Virus record (IMG/VR): IMGVR_UViG_3300037205_000062
Span: 62,001-126,000 of that record
Length of the DNA stretch: 64,000 bases
Strand: one strand, 5' to 3'
Source: a virus
Shown here: positions 8,833-19,463 of the stretch, in pieces
How the letters are laid out: every line of letters starts with the position of its first letter
Position numbering within the stretch: position 1 is the first letter of the stretch
Notes under the pieces: generated by a model
What the model saw: the letters and a program-made list of their open reading frames with translations, nothing else
What the model was told of the DNA's origin: nothing
Databases searched by the model: none
Made by a program: the position numbers and the translations under genes

Positions 8833-9306
8833 TTATTTTTCTAATAATTCTTTATTCTCAAATATGTTACCAATTACATTACATGCTATTTGATTTATAG
8901 AATCTGTATGTCCTTTTTGAAATTCATCTATAGACTCTAAATAAAATCCAAAAGCTTCCGCATAATGCGCTGTATATCCAACTGTTGCTGTATGTTTTCC
9001 AAATTTTACTACCCAAATATAAGGCAATAATGTACTTTTTACAATATCTCCCTCAAAAATATCTTTACCATTTTTATCTTTTAAACCAGTAAATTGTTGG
9101 ATAATATAATGACTATTTTCAATGGGTGAGAAAACTGAATCCGCAGAATTATCTCCATTACCACATGGATATATCGCTACATGTAATTTTCCATTTAAAC
9201 TTAAAAATACATCACCAGATTCATTAACACTTTCTCCCCACGATACTCTTCCATCATATGTAAATTTCACCGTATCCCAAACTCTGAATTTAATTTCCCT
9301 ACTCAT
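8833..9306 (-). CDS. YopX family phage protein
   Basis: 157 residues with the YopX signature: REIKFRVWD at the N-terminus, YIIQQFTGLKDKNGKDIFEG in the middle and VIGNIFEN near the end. YopX proteins are common in phages and their biochemical role is unknown. A second family member lies at 26467-26919. It sits one base upstream of the glycosyltransferase gene in the same direction. Confidence 0.85.
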   Translation of the reverse strand: MSREIKFRVWDTVKFTYDGRVSWGESVNESGDVFLSLNGKLHVAIYPCGNGDNSADSVFSPIENSHYIIQQFTGLKDKNGKDIFEGDIVKSTLLPYIWVVKFGKHTATVGYTAHYAEAFGFYLESIDEFQKGHTDSINQIACNVIGNIFENKELLEK

Positions 9307-9307
9307 A

Positions 9308-9838
9308 TTAAATTACTTCTTGTTTTCTTTCTTTAAGTGAAGTGTTATCTTTTCTTAAATCTCTGGCTATATCAAAATGAGAATTTAAACAATTAGCCAA
9401 AAATTCACGAATTAAACGAGCTTCGGGAAATGAAAATCCAATATAAAAAGCATTTCCCTTAACATTTTCATCTTTACTTGCAATAGTAATTGAAAAAGAA
9501 AAACCTCTTTGTTCTACCTTTGTTCCTTCTGGAACTTTTGGAAACCAAGGAACGAATTGAATATTTTTAGGTACATCACCATCATGATAGGTACTGAAAG
9601 GTCTACCTCTTTCAATAGCATCAAGAATAGCGGCGACTTCTAAATCATTTAATTTAATAGTTACGTTAGCATTTACATCTTCTCGACTTGCTTTAAAAGA
9701 ACCAGTTTTAGTAGTTTCGTCCCAACCACTCTGTTTGATGATAGTAGCAAAAACACAGTCATTATTAAATGAATCAGAAAATGAAGTAGCAAAGCCGTTT
9801 CCCCTTGAACTCGGATGGTAAAATTGAACACTTGACAT
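9308..9838 (-). CDS. Conserved-looking phage protein, possibly nucleic-acid binding
   Basis: 176 residues beginning MSSVQFYHPSSRGNG, with alternating hydrophobic strands (VFATIIKQSGWDETTKTGSF, FSFSITIASKDENVKG) and a charged C-terminal tail. I recognise no domain. A small beta-barrel single-strand binding protein is possible from the pattern, but this is a guess. It has a phage-type promoter immediately upstream that overlaps a divergent consensus promoter. Confidence 0.55.
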   Translation of the reverse strand: MSSVQFYHPSSRGNGFATSFSDSFNNDCVFATIIKQSGWDETTKTGSFKASREDVNANVTIKLNDLEVAAILDAIERGRPFSTYHDGDVPKNIQFVPWFPKVPEGTKVEQRGFSFSITIASKDENVKGNAFYIGFSFPEARLIREFLANCLNSHFDIARDLRKDNTSLKERKQEVI

Positions 9839-9860
9839 ATAATAATTATATACATATATA
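9832..9860 (+). promoter_or_regulatory. Consensus promoter for the second structural run
   Basis: TTGACA (9832-9837), 17 bases, TATATA (9855-9860), reading toward the giant virion gene at 9906. Its -35 box lies over the start codon of the divergent gene and its -10 overlaps the divergent phage-type promoter. Confidence 0.65.
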
Positions 9861-9887
9861 GATACTTCTCAATTAATTTTTATTCAA
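9858..9887 (-). promoter_or_regulatory. Phage-type promoter (TTGAAT-18-ATCTAT)
   Basis: Minus strand TTGAAT (9882-9887), 18 bases, ATCTAT (9858-9863), reading into the gene starting at 9838. The -10 overlaps that of the divergent consensus promoter, so the two are likely mutually exclusive. Confidence 0.5.
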
Positions 9888-9905
9888 TTAATAGTGTAAA
9901 TATAA

Positions 9906-12900
9906 GTGGCAAAAGGTATGAATTTAACTGGAACACCTAACAATATTATAATAAACAACATTTTAAGTGGTTATTATAGTGAAAATGTTATTGTGGGTAT
10001 TAAACCACATTTATTTGATTTTTCTAGCCCTACCTATTTAATTAATAATTTTCAAGCCCCGTACGATGCTAAATTAAATATATTTACAGGAAACCAAAAT
10101 TCTTTACAAGCAGTTGGTAGAAAGATACCAAATCCTACTACTCCTAGTTTTGACTCAAATCGTAGTGGAGTTTTATATTATAGTGATAATGCCACAATTT
10201 ATGGAGTATGTCATGGTTTTAGTGGAGATTCTTTAACATATTATCAAGGTTATAATTTCTATAATGCTCATTATGCACCTGGTTATTTTTCGCCACCATT
10301 TGGTGAAAACATATCTATTCTTAAATATGATACTAATGATGATGAAAGCGTATTAGGAGAAGGTGTATGCTCAGACTTAAATATAACAGAATATAATGAA
10401 ATATATGGTATCAATTCTTTTGTTTCTAGTGAAGCTAATATAACTTCTAATGATTTACAAGCTGGTAATTCAATGCTTTTATCTACTCCAAAAGCGGCTT
10501 GTCCAGAAGATGCTGTTTCTGATTTTTTTGATGAATGGGCACTATATCCAATTCAAGGTACTGTCACTGAATTAGGGGCTAATAATCTTTTTAATGGAAA
10601 TCCAATACCTACATCGTTAGATAATTATGAAATTAGATTATTAAGTCGTTATTCTACATTTGTATCTGGAGGTGGTTCAACTGGAATAACTTATCTAAAT
10701 TATAATAGTAGCGGACAACCAATAGCTTCTTATTTTCCTTCATCTCAACAGAATAAATTAAATAATACTCTTTGTGAAGCTCAAATTATTGAAACTTCAA
10801 CAGATTTTGGTATTGGAACTAATGGTCTTCAATTATTACTCGTACCTGACGCTGGAAATTCGGCAGTAGGAAGTCAAGCTAGTTTTATTGGCGTTGCCGA
10901 TCCTTGGAACATGTGGCAATTTAATTTTGAAGAAAATTCAGATTCTTTTCCATTTTCAGATGGATTTAGTGTGGAAGGGGGTGGGGTACATCAATTATTA
11001 GCTAGTGAAGGAACGGCTTTATTTAATTCGACATTAGCTGTAGAAGATAATTATTGGCAAAATAGACAATGTCCATCTACGGTTGATTATCTACCTTGGA
11101 CATTTGGCGCATCAATTTATGCGTGCCCTTCATATCATTTCGATATACCTTATTATGCAGCAATAAATAAGTTTGGATTTTATGGTATGAGGTTTATGAA
11201 TAATTGCGCTGGATTAAGTTTAACTTATCCTTATAGTGGAGTTCCAAACGCAATGGAAGTACAACAAAGTTTTACTCCACAACCTATTGGTGTTGGTAAG
11301 AATGAACCAGAAGGAATTGACGCTTTTGGTAGTCAAGGAAATTTTACTCAATATGATAATTTGTTATCAATAGCTAAAGCTGAATCATCTTATTCAAATA
11401 TGTATGCCTTGAATAAGGGATTTTTTATTTGGTCAAATAATCAATATATCAATACAACATCTCAATTTAATCAATTAAATCAAAAATATCCAGGTTTTAT
11501 TTATTTATATAGTGGTTTAATTAGCCCGTTTCAAAATATTTTTAGCGGTGGAATTACTGGATATTCTAAATTTGAACCAGATTTTATTAATAATAACGCT
11601 GGTAATATAATTAGTAGTAGTTGGATAGCTGATACCTTACTTACTAATAATGTATATAATACATTTATTCAAAATTTACCAAATATTTTAAGTGGTCAAG
11701 ATTATAATCTTTGGAATGAAATTGAAAATGCCTATGCCTATTATGTAACAAATGGTCAAGGAAGTGTTAATGAATCCTTTTATGAAAATCTTATTACTGG
11801 TAGAGATGCCAGATTATTGACTAGATATTTTAATAATTTAGTAACCGCAAATCCTATAGATTTATTTCCGTTAAATCAAGTTATATTTTCATATGATAAA
11901 GCTCAAGACTATTTAGAAAGTACTGGTTGGAATAGATTAACTACTTCATTTGGTTTAAATTCTCCTATACCGCAAATTAATAGAAGATATTTTGTTGGAG
12001 CTTATGGAAATGGTGGTGATATTTCTGGTGTGATCCAAGCTATGAATCAATTATCTCTTGTAAATGGAAGTTATTTCTATCCTGGGTTTTTTAATGATGT
12101 TAATATTAATAAAGATATGCCAGCATTAAAATATGAATCTGTTAATTCTGGAATTATATTAGACGAAAAATTAAGATCATTTTCTCCAAGTGGATGGTTG
12201 GCGCTAGGATATGGTGGAATTGGACAATTAGATAAGAATTTTTCTTGTTTTACTCCTATTTTTATTCAACAACCATTACAACAAGTTTATTGTAAGATAG
12301 GACAAGCTCCTACTTTAAGGTCTTTAGCCGTAGATTATCATACTATTCCAGAAGATAAAATTTCTTATCGTTATACAGAATTAGTTTATTGGTTACAAAA
12401 ATTAAAAATTGTAGATAATAGTTTTAATAATCTTTATCCATTACAATATAAATGGTATAGAGTGCCAAAAGGAAATTATTCTACTATGGTTCAACAAGGT
12501 AATTTCGCTTTAGCTACTCCTAGTTCTTCTACTGGAAATTGGGCATGTTTAGAAGGAGATGGACCAGATTGCACTGTAATCAATCCATTACTATCTTTAC
12601 CAACTGGAACATTAGGTTCGACAGACAATTATACATTTGTCAAAGGAATTACTTATGGAACTGATGATTCGTATTTTTACTTTTGTATGGTATCTGGAAG
12701 ATTTGGTATTAGAATGAGTGAAGCAAGCTCGTTAGTTGTCGAAAATTGGGCTAGATTTGATGTATCTTTTAAAAATGCTATTAATGCCAATGCTAGTCTT
12801 TCAATATCATTTATGATTAATGATGGATTAGGAAATAATCAACAAATTAATTTTCCAACTTCTAGTAGTTATCCTCCATATAATGGTTATCAACGTGATG

Positions 12901-14603
12901 AATATGCCGTAGTAGAAAATCAAGCAAGTCAAAAAATTCCACCACCAAATGCTGGTTATGGAGATGTATCAGCTTTAGCTCCAGTTGGACCAATTAAATA
13001 TATAGGAGCATTAAGAAGTTATACACCCTCAACAGTACGAGATACCAGAGGATTAAGAGAAGATTGGGGCAGATTTATAGATTATGGAACTTTAGTTCCA
13101 TTTTATAAAATTTTATCTCAAAACGAAGGGGATTGGTTATATGGATATAGTCATTTACCAATTTGTAATAATTATCAAATGAATAATGGACAAGCTGGTA
13201 TTCAAATTTCTCCAACTTTAAATGGAAATAAAATTTTACATTGGAGTTTAAGTCAAAGAGCAGTAGCGTCTTATCAACAAACTTGGGTTGGCGTACCTTG
13301 GGAACAACTTAATACTTTTGGAGCTTTATATCCTCCAATAACCCCATCTGATTATGAAGCTGGACAGGATTATGAATCGTTGGGTATTGGACAATGGCAA
13401 TGGTATAATAATTTTGGTGCTATTAAAAGATTTGGACATAATTCTACTTATCAAACTAATGATATTGTGTTAGTCGGTAATGGCTCTCCTAGTTCTAATG
13501 ATCAAGCTGGTTATAATACTCAAATAGCTTTAATTAAACAGAAATGGATTAAATCAACTGATTTAGCTGGATATAATTGTGGTTATACACCATTTGGTTT
13601 AGGACGTAATATGATTTTTTATATTGAAGCTTTTGATAGATTCTATATTTATTGTGATCCTCTAAAGAAAAAAAACGTTCAAGACCTTAATTATATGAAT
13701 CCTGGAATTAGATTAGGTAATTCATCTATTCAATATTTTTGGTTAGGCAAACCTAATAATACATATGTTGAACGTAGAGCAATGTATGGACCCTATGCTT
13801 ATCAATGGAGAGTGAGAAAACATAATAGAGATCGTAATGGTAATGGCATATCTCAAGGTTTTTATTCTATGGGATGGGAAGCTCCATATTCAGAAATGTA
13901 TGATGCTCCCGCTATTTATGGACTTTATTCTAAAGTAATGGATTCTCCACAATCTATGGCTAATATAAATAATATTACTCAATTAAGAAATACCGCTGGA
14001 TATTTAACGGAAATAGGATTAAGAGGAAATTGGTTTGGAACAACTAATGATGAAGGTACTTCTAATACTTATGGAAGTACTTGGCTAGGAGATTGTAGTA
14101 ATGGTGGAGCTGCTTGTAATTATTATAGTGCTTTTTCTGAATTAGCTGGCCAACCAGATTTTGAAAATTACGCCTGTACTCCATTAATGATTCAAAATAA
14201 ACAATGTTTTGACCCATGTTTAAGCATAAGATATGCCCAAGGGTTTTTTCCTGGAGGAAAGTCTCAAAATATGTTTAATTTGTATGGTTCTAATAAGAAT
14301 ATTAGATTAGTTCCAACAGCTAATAATGCTGGTAATTCTCCTATTTTATATGATGAACAATCACAGATTGATAAATCTACTTTTTTTAGAAGTCCAGTTA
14401 ATACACCACATGCTCAACTTATGAGAATATTGGGAAATACTATTGTAGGAATAAGTCCTTGCAAGGACGGAGGAAGTGATCATTGTAATTATATTACTCC
14501 CACTGTTCACTTAGGAACGAGTAGTTTTTTACAAGGACAAACAACATCATTTTTAGCATTAGTTAATCTAATGGAGTCAATTGTTGGAAACTATAGCGGA
14601 TAA
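9906..14603 (+). CDS. Giant virion structural protein (1565 aa)
   Basis: A 1565-residue protein rich in Asn, Ser, Gly and Tyr with many short aromatic strands, no transmembrane segment and no recognised enzyme motif. Start is GTG at 9906; ATG at 9918 is an in-frame alternative. Only 20 bases separate it from the next equally large gene, so the two are probably co-transcribed and form part of the same assembly, such as tail fibre, baseplate or tail-sheath decoration. Several Cys are spread through it. Confidence 0.6.
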   Translation: MAKGMNLTGTPNNIIINNILSGYYSENVIVGIKPHLFDFSSPTYLINNFQAPYDAKLNIFTGNQNSLQAVGRKIPNPTTPSFDSNRSGVLYYSDNATIYGVCHGFSGDSLTYYQGYNFYNAHYAPGYFSPPFGENISILKYDTNDDESVLGEGVCSDLNITEYNEIYGINSFVSSEANITSNDLQAGNSMLLSTPKAACPEDAVSDFFDEWALYPIQGTVTELGANNLFNGNPIPTSLDNYEIRLLSRYSTFVSGGGSTGITYLNYNSSGQPIASYFPSSQQNKLNNTLCEAQIIETSTDFGIGTNGLQLLLVPDAGNSAVGSQASFIGVADPWNMWQFNFEENSDSFPFSDGFSVEGGGVHQLLASEGTALFNSTLAVEDNYWQNRQCPSTVDYLPWTFGASIYACPSYHFDIPYYAAINKFGFYGMRFMNNCAGLSLTYPYSGVPNAMEVQQSFTPQPIGVGKNEPEGIDAFGSQGNFTQYDNLLSIAKAESSYSNMYALNKGFFIWSNNQYINTTSQFNQLNQKYPGFIYLYSGLISPFQNIFSGGITGYSKFEPDFINNNAGNIISSSWIADTLLTNNVYNTFIQNLPNILSGQDYNLWNEIENAYAYYVTNGQGSVNESFYENLITGRDARLLTRYFNNLVTANPIDLFPLNQVIFSYDKAQDYLESTGWNRLTTSFGLNSPIPQINRRYFVGAYGNGGDISGVIQAMNQLSLVNGSYFYPGFFNDVNINKDMPALKYESVNSGIILDEKLRSFSPSGWLALGYGGIGQLDKNFSCFTPIFIQQPLQQVYCKIGQAPTLRSLAVDYHTIPEDKISYRYTELVYWLQKLKIVDNSFNNLYPLQYKWYRVPKGNYSTMVQQGNFALATPSSSTGNWACLEGDGPDCTVINPLLSLPTGTLGSTDNYTFVKGITYGTDDSYFYFCMVSGRFGIRMSEASSLVVENWARFDVSFKNAINANASLSISFMINDGLGNNQQINFPTSSSYPPYNGYQRDEYAVVENQASQKIPPPNAGYGDVSALAPVGPIKYIGALRSYTPSTVRDTRGLREDWGRFIDYGTLVPFYKILSQNEGDWLYGYSHLPICNNYQMNNGQAGIQISPTLNGNKILHWSLSQRAVASYQQTWVGVPWEQLNTFGALYPPITPSDYEAGQDYESLGIGQWQWYNNFGAIKRFGHNSTYQTNDIVLVGNGSPSSNDQAGYNTQIALIKQKWIKSTDLAGYNCGYTPFGLGRNMIFYIEAFDRFYIYCDPLKKKNVQDLNYMNPGIRLGNSSIQYFWLGKPNNTYVERRAMYGPYAYQWRVRKHNRDRNGNGISQGFYSMGWEAPYSEMYDAPAIYGLYSKVMDSPQSMANINNITQLRNTAGYLTEIGLRGNWFGTTNDEGTSNTYGSTWLGDCSNGGAACNYYSAFSELAGQPDFENYACTPLMIQNKQCFDPCLSIRYAQGFFPGGKSQNMFNLYGSNKNIRLVPTANNAGNSPILYDEQSQIDKSTFFRSPVNTPHAQLMRILGNTIVGISPCKDGGSDHCNYITPTVHLGTSSFLQGQTTSFLALVNLMESIVGNYSG

Positions 14604-14623
14604 ACAATATAATAAATAACAAT

Positions 14624-17600
14624 ATGATAACGTCTGTTAGTAATTTGTTTGGATTTTCTACCACCGTAGCTAATATAAGAGCTACAGTATTAGGTCAATC
14701 ACCCATAAGAGAAGGATTATGTAATTCATTTGTACAAGCATTTGATTTTTCTAGTTCTTATGGTGCTACTATTTATCAACAAGTAAAGAATAATTCTAAT
14801 ATTCAAAATACTCCAGGATTTAATATTGGAAGTACTTATGATTCTATAGAACAACAATTTTATAATATATTAAATACTTCTTTTCCAAATGAATCAATAC
14901 AAAACAAAAAGAATTTAGCATTAGCGGCCAATGCTTTAGTATTTGGATATTATGTTTACAATAATATAAATTTATCTGATTTCGTTAATCTTATGGGACA
15001 GTTAATGTATTATGTATCTACTGTTATTAATAATAGTCCTATCTTCGGAGTAAATAATAGTTCAAATGTAATTACTCCATTTACATCTTCAGTTATTCAA
15101 ACTTTATTAAATAGTAATTATACACAAGTTATAGAAAATATGTCAGGGGCACCTAGAAATTCCCCCATTGAAGTAGTTAATTATAATTGGTACGAAACTC
15201 AAAATATTTTTTCTAATCCCAATTTACAATTAATGAAAGATATAGAAAATCAATATTACTATATTTCTGGTCAATTAATATATCAAGGAGATGAGTCTAA
15301 TTTACCAAATTGTATTGAAATACCTTTAACAATTAATACATTAACAGGTACAATTAATTCAACATATTTTCTTAATCAACCCTGTGTAGATCAAACACAA
15401 TATATTGGGCCAGTTACAGGAGTATCGTTTTATAGAGAATTTAATGATGGTCCTTTTTCATCTGGTGATTTTACGGCTGATGTTCAACAACAATATATAG
15501 AATTTGATCAAAGTGTTTTATCTGGTTATCAATATCAAAGTAATGCTAAAATTTTATATTCATTTTTAACTGGTAGTGACAGTGGTTATCTTCCAGTAGC
15601 ATTTCCATATGTTTATACTGATGCTAATGGTATTTATAATTTAGATCAGGAATATATTAATATACCAGAGACTTATGAATGTTCTCAGGTATATAGTTCC
15701 ATGCATATAGGTAGTAATTGGCAGAGAATTAGATGTCAACGAGATATACATGGTAATTGTATTAATTGCGAAGAAACTAATTTAACTGGATTCAAATTCG
15801 CGACTTTAGAACTTGACTATCAAAATTGGTATAGAAAATATTCTTATGTTAAAACAAATCCACCGACATCTATTGATAGACTGTTGGCAAGGGCTTTGAA
15901 TATTTTGCCTTATTCATATATTTCGGAGCCAAATACGGATAATAACTTAATAACAGTAAATTCATCTATTAATCAACCATATTTAGGTTATCCTCAATTA
16001 ACTGGACAAAATGCCTTACCTACTATAGCATTTTTTCAAACTTTTAGTAGTCCTACCTTTAATGTAGAACCATCTTTAGCTATATATCCAGCTATAGGAA
16101 CTTCTTATAACGGTACTAATACTGGTTCAGATAGAACTTATGAAATTTCATCTAATTTGATTTTTTCTGGTATTTCATCAATTAATCCGCCAATAGGTTC
16201 TACTGGAGTCAAAGTATTACCATTTGGTGTAGTTATTACATCTTCTGGTAATACAGATGATATATCTAAACAATTTTTTGGTATGGGTGATAATTTAGGT
16301 AATCAATTTACCATTCTTGAAACATTAAATTATAATGCTGGATATGCTTATACTGGAATCGTATTAAGTGGCAGTGGAATATTAGAAAATATTATTTTAT
16401 ATAACAATAATACAGATACAGCTTATCCAATTTTAGGAAGTCAATATCAATATATTGATTTAATTAGTGGATATTCTAATGGTAATGGCAATCAATATGT
16501 TATTACGCAAATGTATGCTCAAGATAATTCTGGAAATTTAATATCATACTATTATCTTGATAATAGAAATTTACCATTAGATTTACAAGTATCAGAAAAT
16601 GAATTAGTTTCTTTTTGTCCATTGCCTGACGTATTTGAAAATAATCTTCAATATAATAGAATATCTGGTACTCAAATAGTTGAGAATTATTTACCACGTT
16701 TTAGTTCTGGGGCATACTCTTTAGAAACAGAAACATTTTTATATCCAAACGCGTCTTTAGCAGATTCATTATATAAAAGTAAAATAAATGGTTTTCCATT
16801 AAGAATTAAATTTGTATTAAATATTAGAGAAGAAACTGTTAGAGAATTATATTCAAAATTTTTTATTACATCTAATGGCTCAATATCTGATATACCATAT
16901 TATGTTAATGTTATTAGACCAAATTCAAATGGGCAAATAGATAACAATATTTTACCTACAATGAGAACAATTTTTGTTCCCGATAATTCTTATTATTCAT
17001 TTCAATATAATTTTAACAATTTTGGAATGGATACCAATAATGATTCGTTTCAATATACTGCCGATCTTTCTATGGTAGACAATAACTGGAGTCCATATAT
17101 TAGTAGATATTTTTATCAAAATATAGGAAATCCAACTTTATTTAAGCAATTTAATCAAACAAATTTTTCAGCTACAAATTATTTTACTCCTTCTGGAAGA
17201 AATTCAATTATATATAACAATGAAAATAATCCTTTTGATCAAGGGGTAAGATTAACTGGTAATGGAGGTAAACAAAGTGTTTGGTTTACTGGGACTGGTA
17301 ATAATAATTCATTTAATTTTTATCAAGAAATACCAATGGGTAATGGACTTTTTCATTATTATAAACCTCTTCAAATTACTGGATATTTATTATATACTCC
17401 ACCATATTTTGATCTTTCTTCTGGACAGGGATATATAAATAACGCTATCCAAGAAGCGTTTTCATTAATGGTTAATGAAAGTACAAATGCTGGACCGATG
17501 AACTGTAACGTTTCTAATGATGGAGGTTGCGCAGTAGTTGAGGGAGCATATTATCAAAATATTCATGGAATAACTGGATTTATTCCAGAAGGAGTTGACC

Positions 17601-19453
17601 CTATATTTTTGCAATATATGGGTGGAAGGAGTGGGGGTTATTTAGTTCAACAAGAAGGTGGTTATCATCCAGAGGGTATCATTGGTGATTTATGGAATAA
17701 TTTTTCATTTCAAAGATATGGTATGTTGGGTTGTTCTCAATTTTCTCCTTGTTGTCCGATTACAAGATGGGCGCATTATGATAATAGTTTGGTATTAATT
17801 AGTTCTAATCCGACTGCTACTAATTTATTTTTAAGAGCATTGTCATATAATCCTTTTATTATGCCAATTTCTGGATTTAATAAATTTATTGGTTCTGAAA
17901 CTTATGCTTATAATTTAGATAATAATAGTGGGCCTCTTAATTTAAAATTTTCTGGAGATTATGCTACTTTTGATTTAAAAACATATATGCCAATTAGAAA
18001 TATTTCTGGGGCATATTTTTATGATCCAACTGGTCTTATTATAGGTCCATTTGATAGAGATATGGAATTGGGTGTACTTGGTTCAAATCAAATATATACT
18101 AATGCTAATCTTTACTGTAATAATAATCAATTAACTGATCCAAGTGGTTTTGGGGGTTGTGATATTAATGCTCAAATTTATTCTCAAGGAGCATTGAATA
18201 GTGGTATAATTCCAAATAAAAATGGTAGAGATGCTAATTTTACAATTTTTGCTGTTATTCCTAAAGGTGGTTATGCTACGTTTAATTTATCTGGTTTAAA
18301 TAGTGGTCAAATTGGATTTGGTAATGTAACTGGAGTTAGTGGAATTCAACTTAATTATTCTTCAGTATCTTTAAGACCAAGAAAGTTAATTAATTTATCT
18401 TTATATGATCCTAATATTCATTATGGAGAAGAGGGATGGATTAATCCAAGATGTTTTATTAACAATGGAATGGAACAAAAATTTTCTTTTAATACAAGTC
18501 AATTTGAAGATTTAACATCTCAAATTTTTACATTTACAACTTATAGTCAATCAGGACAACTTTTTCCAATTCCAAATTTAGATTTTACTGGATTAGCAAA
18601 TGTTGATCAATACGGAAATTTTATTTATCCATCTACAGCCACGGTAGAACAATATTGGAAAAATTATGCCATTAAAAATAATCAAACAATTATAGTATCT
18701 GGGTGGAGAGAGGGAAGTAGAATGTCATTTCAATTTTCAGATATTGAAGTGGAATATGATCAAATGCCATATCAAATACATAGTCTTTATAATCCGTCTG
18801 GAAATTGTATTGTTACTGGAGAAATGGGGTATGTATGTCAAGCAGAAGCTTCTATTTTTTCTGCTGGAGTAATTATACAAGATAATACTCCTCCTATTCC
18901 TGATGGAATAAATACCTATAATCCTTCTTATTTTTCTGATATATTAACTAGATTACCATTTTTAACTGGTATTTCTGGAAATGCTATTATTCCTGTTTTG
19001 CCCGCTCCATCTACAATGATTCAGAGGCAAAACGTTCCTATGATTTCTGGCGGTCAAAGTTATAATAAATTATTGAATTATCCACCATATGATTATAATA
19101 AATATGATTGGCAAGCATATAGTGATTTAGAAACTTTAAATCCTGGAGAGACTTTAGAGGCACAATTACCAGATGATCCAATTTCATTTGTTAAATCGTC
19201 TTTGCAATTTAGCGCATCTCAAGGACAACCATTACCCAATGGAAAAAATAATCCTATTATAGATCAAATTTATGATGTATCAGGGGCGTACCAACTTTAC
19301 GATAGTATAGCTACCGATGCTCTTATTAACAGTGGTAAATGTATTACACAACTTCGTGGAGTAAAAGTTCGTATTCAACAAAGTCAAGACTTATCTGGAC
19401 TTTTAGCCCCATTGGGAACATCCTTAACCATGATTAAGAACGGAATTACTTAA
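14624..19453 (+). CDS. Giant virion structural protein (1609 aa)
   Basis: A 1609-residue protein with the same Asn/Ser/Gly/Tyr-rich composition as its neighbour, with many ISG, TGN and SGxY turns suggesting repeated beta structure. No catalytic motif is visible. It ends ten bases before the convergent polymerase gene, leaving no room for a dedicated terminator. Tail fibre or baseplate function is inferred from size, composition and position. Confidence 0.6.
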   Translation: MITSVSNLFGFSTTVANIRATVLGQSPIREGLCNSFVQAFDFSSSYGATIYQQVKNNSNIQNTPGFNIGSTYDSIEQQFYNILNTSFPNESIQNKKNLALAANALVFGYYVYNNINLSDFVNLMGQLMYYVSTVINNSPIFGVNNSSNVITPFTSSVIQTLLNSNYTQVIENMSGAPRNSPIEVVNYNWYETQNIFSNPNLQLMKDIENQYYYISGQLIYQGDESNLPNCIEIPLTINTLTGTINSTYFLNQPCVDQTQYIGPVTGVSFYREFNDGPFSSGDFTADVQQQYIEFDQSVLSGYQYQSNAKILYSFLTGSDSGYLPVAFPYVYTDANGIYNLDQEYINIPETYECSQVYSSMHIGSNWQRIRCQRDIHGNCINCEETNLTGFKFATLELDYQNWYRKYSYVKTNPPTSIDRLLARALNILPYSYISEPNTDNNLITVNSSINQPYLGYPQLTGQNALPTIAFFQTFSSPTFNVEPSLAIYPAIGTSYNGTNTGSDRTYEISSNLIFSGISSINPPIGSTGVKVLPFGVVITSSGNTDDISKQFFGMGDNLGNQFTILETLNYNAGYAYTGIVLSGSGILENIILYNNNTDTAYPILGSQYQYIDLISGYSNGNGNQYVITQMYAQDNSGNLISYYYLDNRNLPLDLQVSENELVSFCPLPDVFENNLQYNRISGTQIVENYLPRFSSGAYSLETETFLYPNASLADSLYKSKINGFPLRIKFVLNIREETVRELYSKFFITSNGSISDIPYYVNVIRPNSNGQIDNNILPTMRTIFVPDNSYYSFQYNFNNFGMDTNNDSFQYTADLSMVDNNWSPYISRYFYQNIGNPTLFKQFNQTNFSATNYFTPSGRNSIIYNNENNPFDQGVRLTGNGGKQSVWFTGTGNNNSFNFYQEIPMGNGLFHYYKPLQITGYLLYTPPYFDLSSGQGYINNAIQEAFSLMVNESTNAGPMNCNVSNDGGCAVVEGAYYQNIHGITGFIPEGVDPIFLQYMGGRSGGYLVQQEGGYHPEGIIGDLWNNFSFQRYGMLGCSQFSPCCPITRWAHYDNSLVLISSNPTATNLFLRALSYNPFIMPISGFNKFIGSETYAYNLDNNSGPLNLKFSGDYATFDLKTYMPIRNISGAYFYDPTGLIIGPFDRDMELGVLGSNQIYTNANLYCNNNQLTDPSGFGGCDINAQIYSQGALNSGIIPNKNGRDANFTIFAVIPKGGYATFNLSGLNSGQIGFGNVTGVSGIQLNYSSVSLRPRKLINLSLYDPNIHYGEEGWINPRCFINNGMEQKFSFNTSQFEDLTSQIFTFTTYSQSGQLFPIPNLDFTGLANVDQYGNFIYPSTATVEQYWKNYAIKNNQTIIVSGWREGSRMSFQFSDIEVEYDQMPYQIHSLYNPSGNCIVTGEMGYVCQAEASIFSAGVIIQDNTPPIPDGINTYNPSYFSDILTRLPFLTGISGNAIIPVLPAPSTMIQRQNVPMISGGQSYNKLLNYPPYDYNKYDWQAYSDLETLNPGETLEAQLPDDPISFVKSSLQFSASQGQPLPNGKNNPIIDQIYDVSGAYQLYDSIATDALINSGKCITQLRGVKVRIQQSQDLSGLLAPLGTSLTMIKNGIT

Positions 19454-19463
19454 GTAATATTTT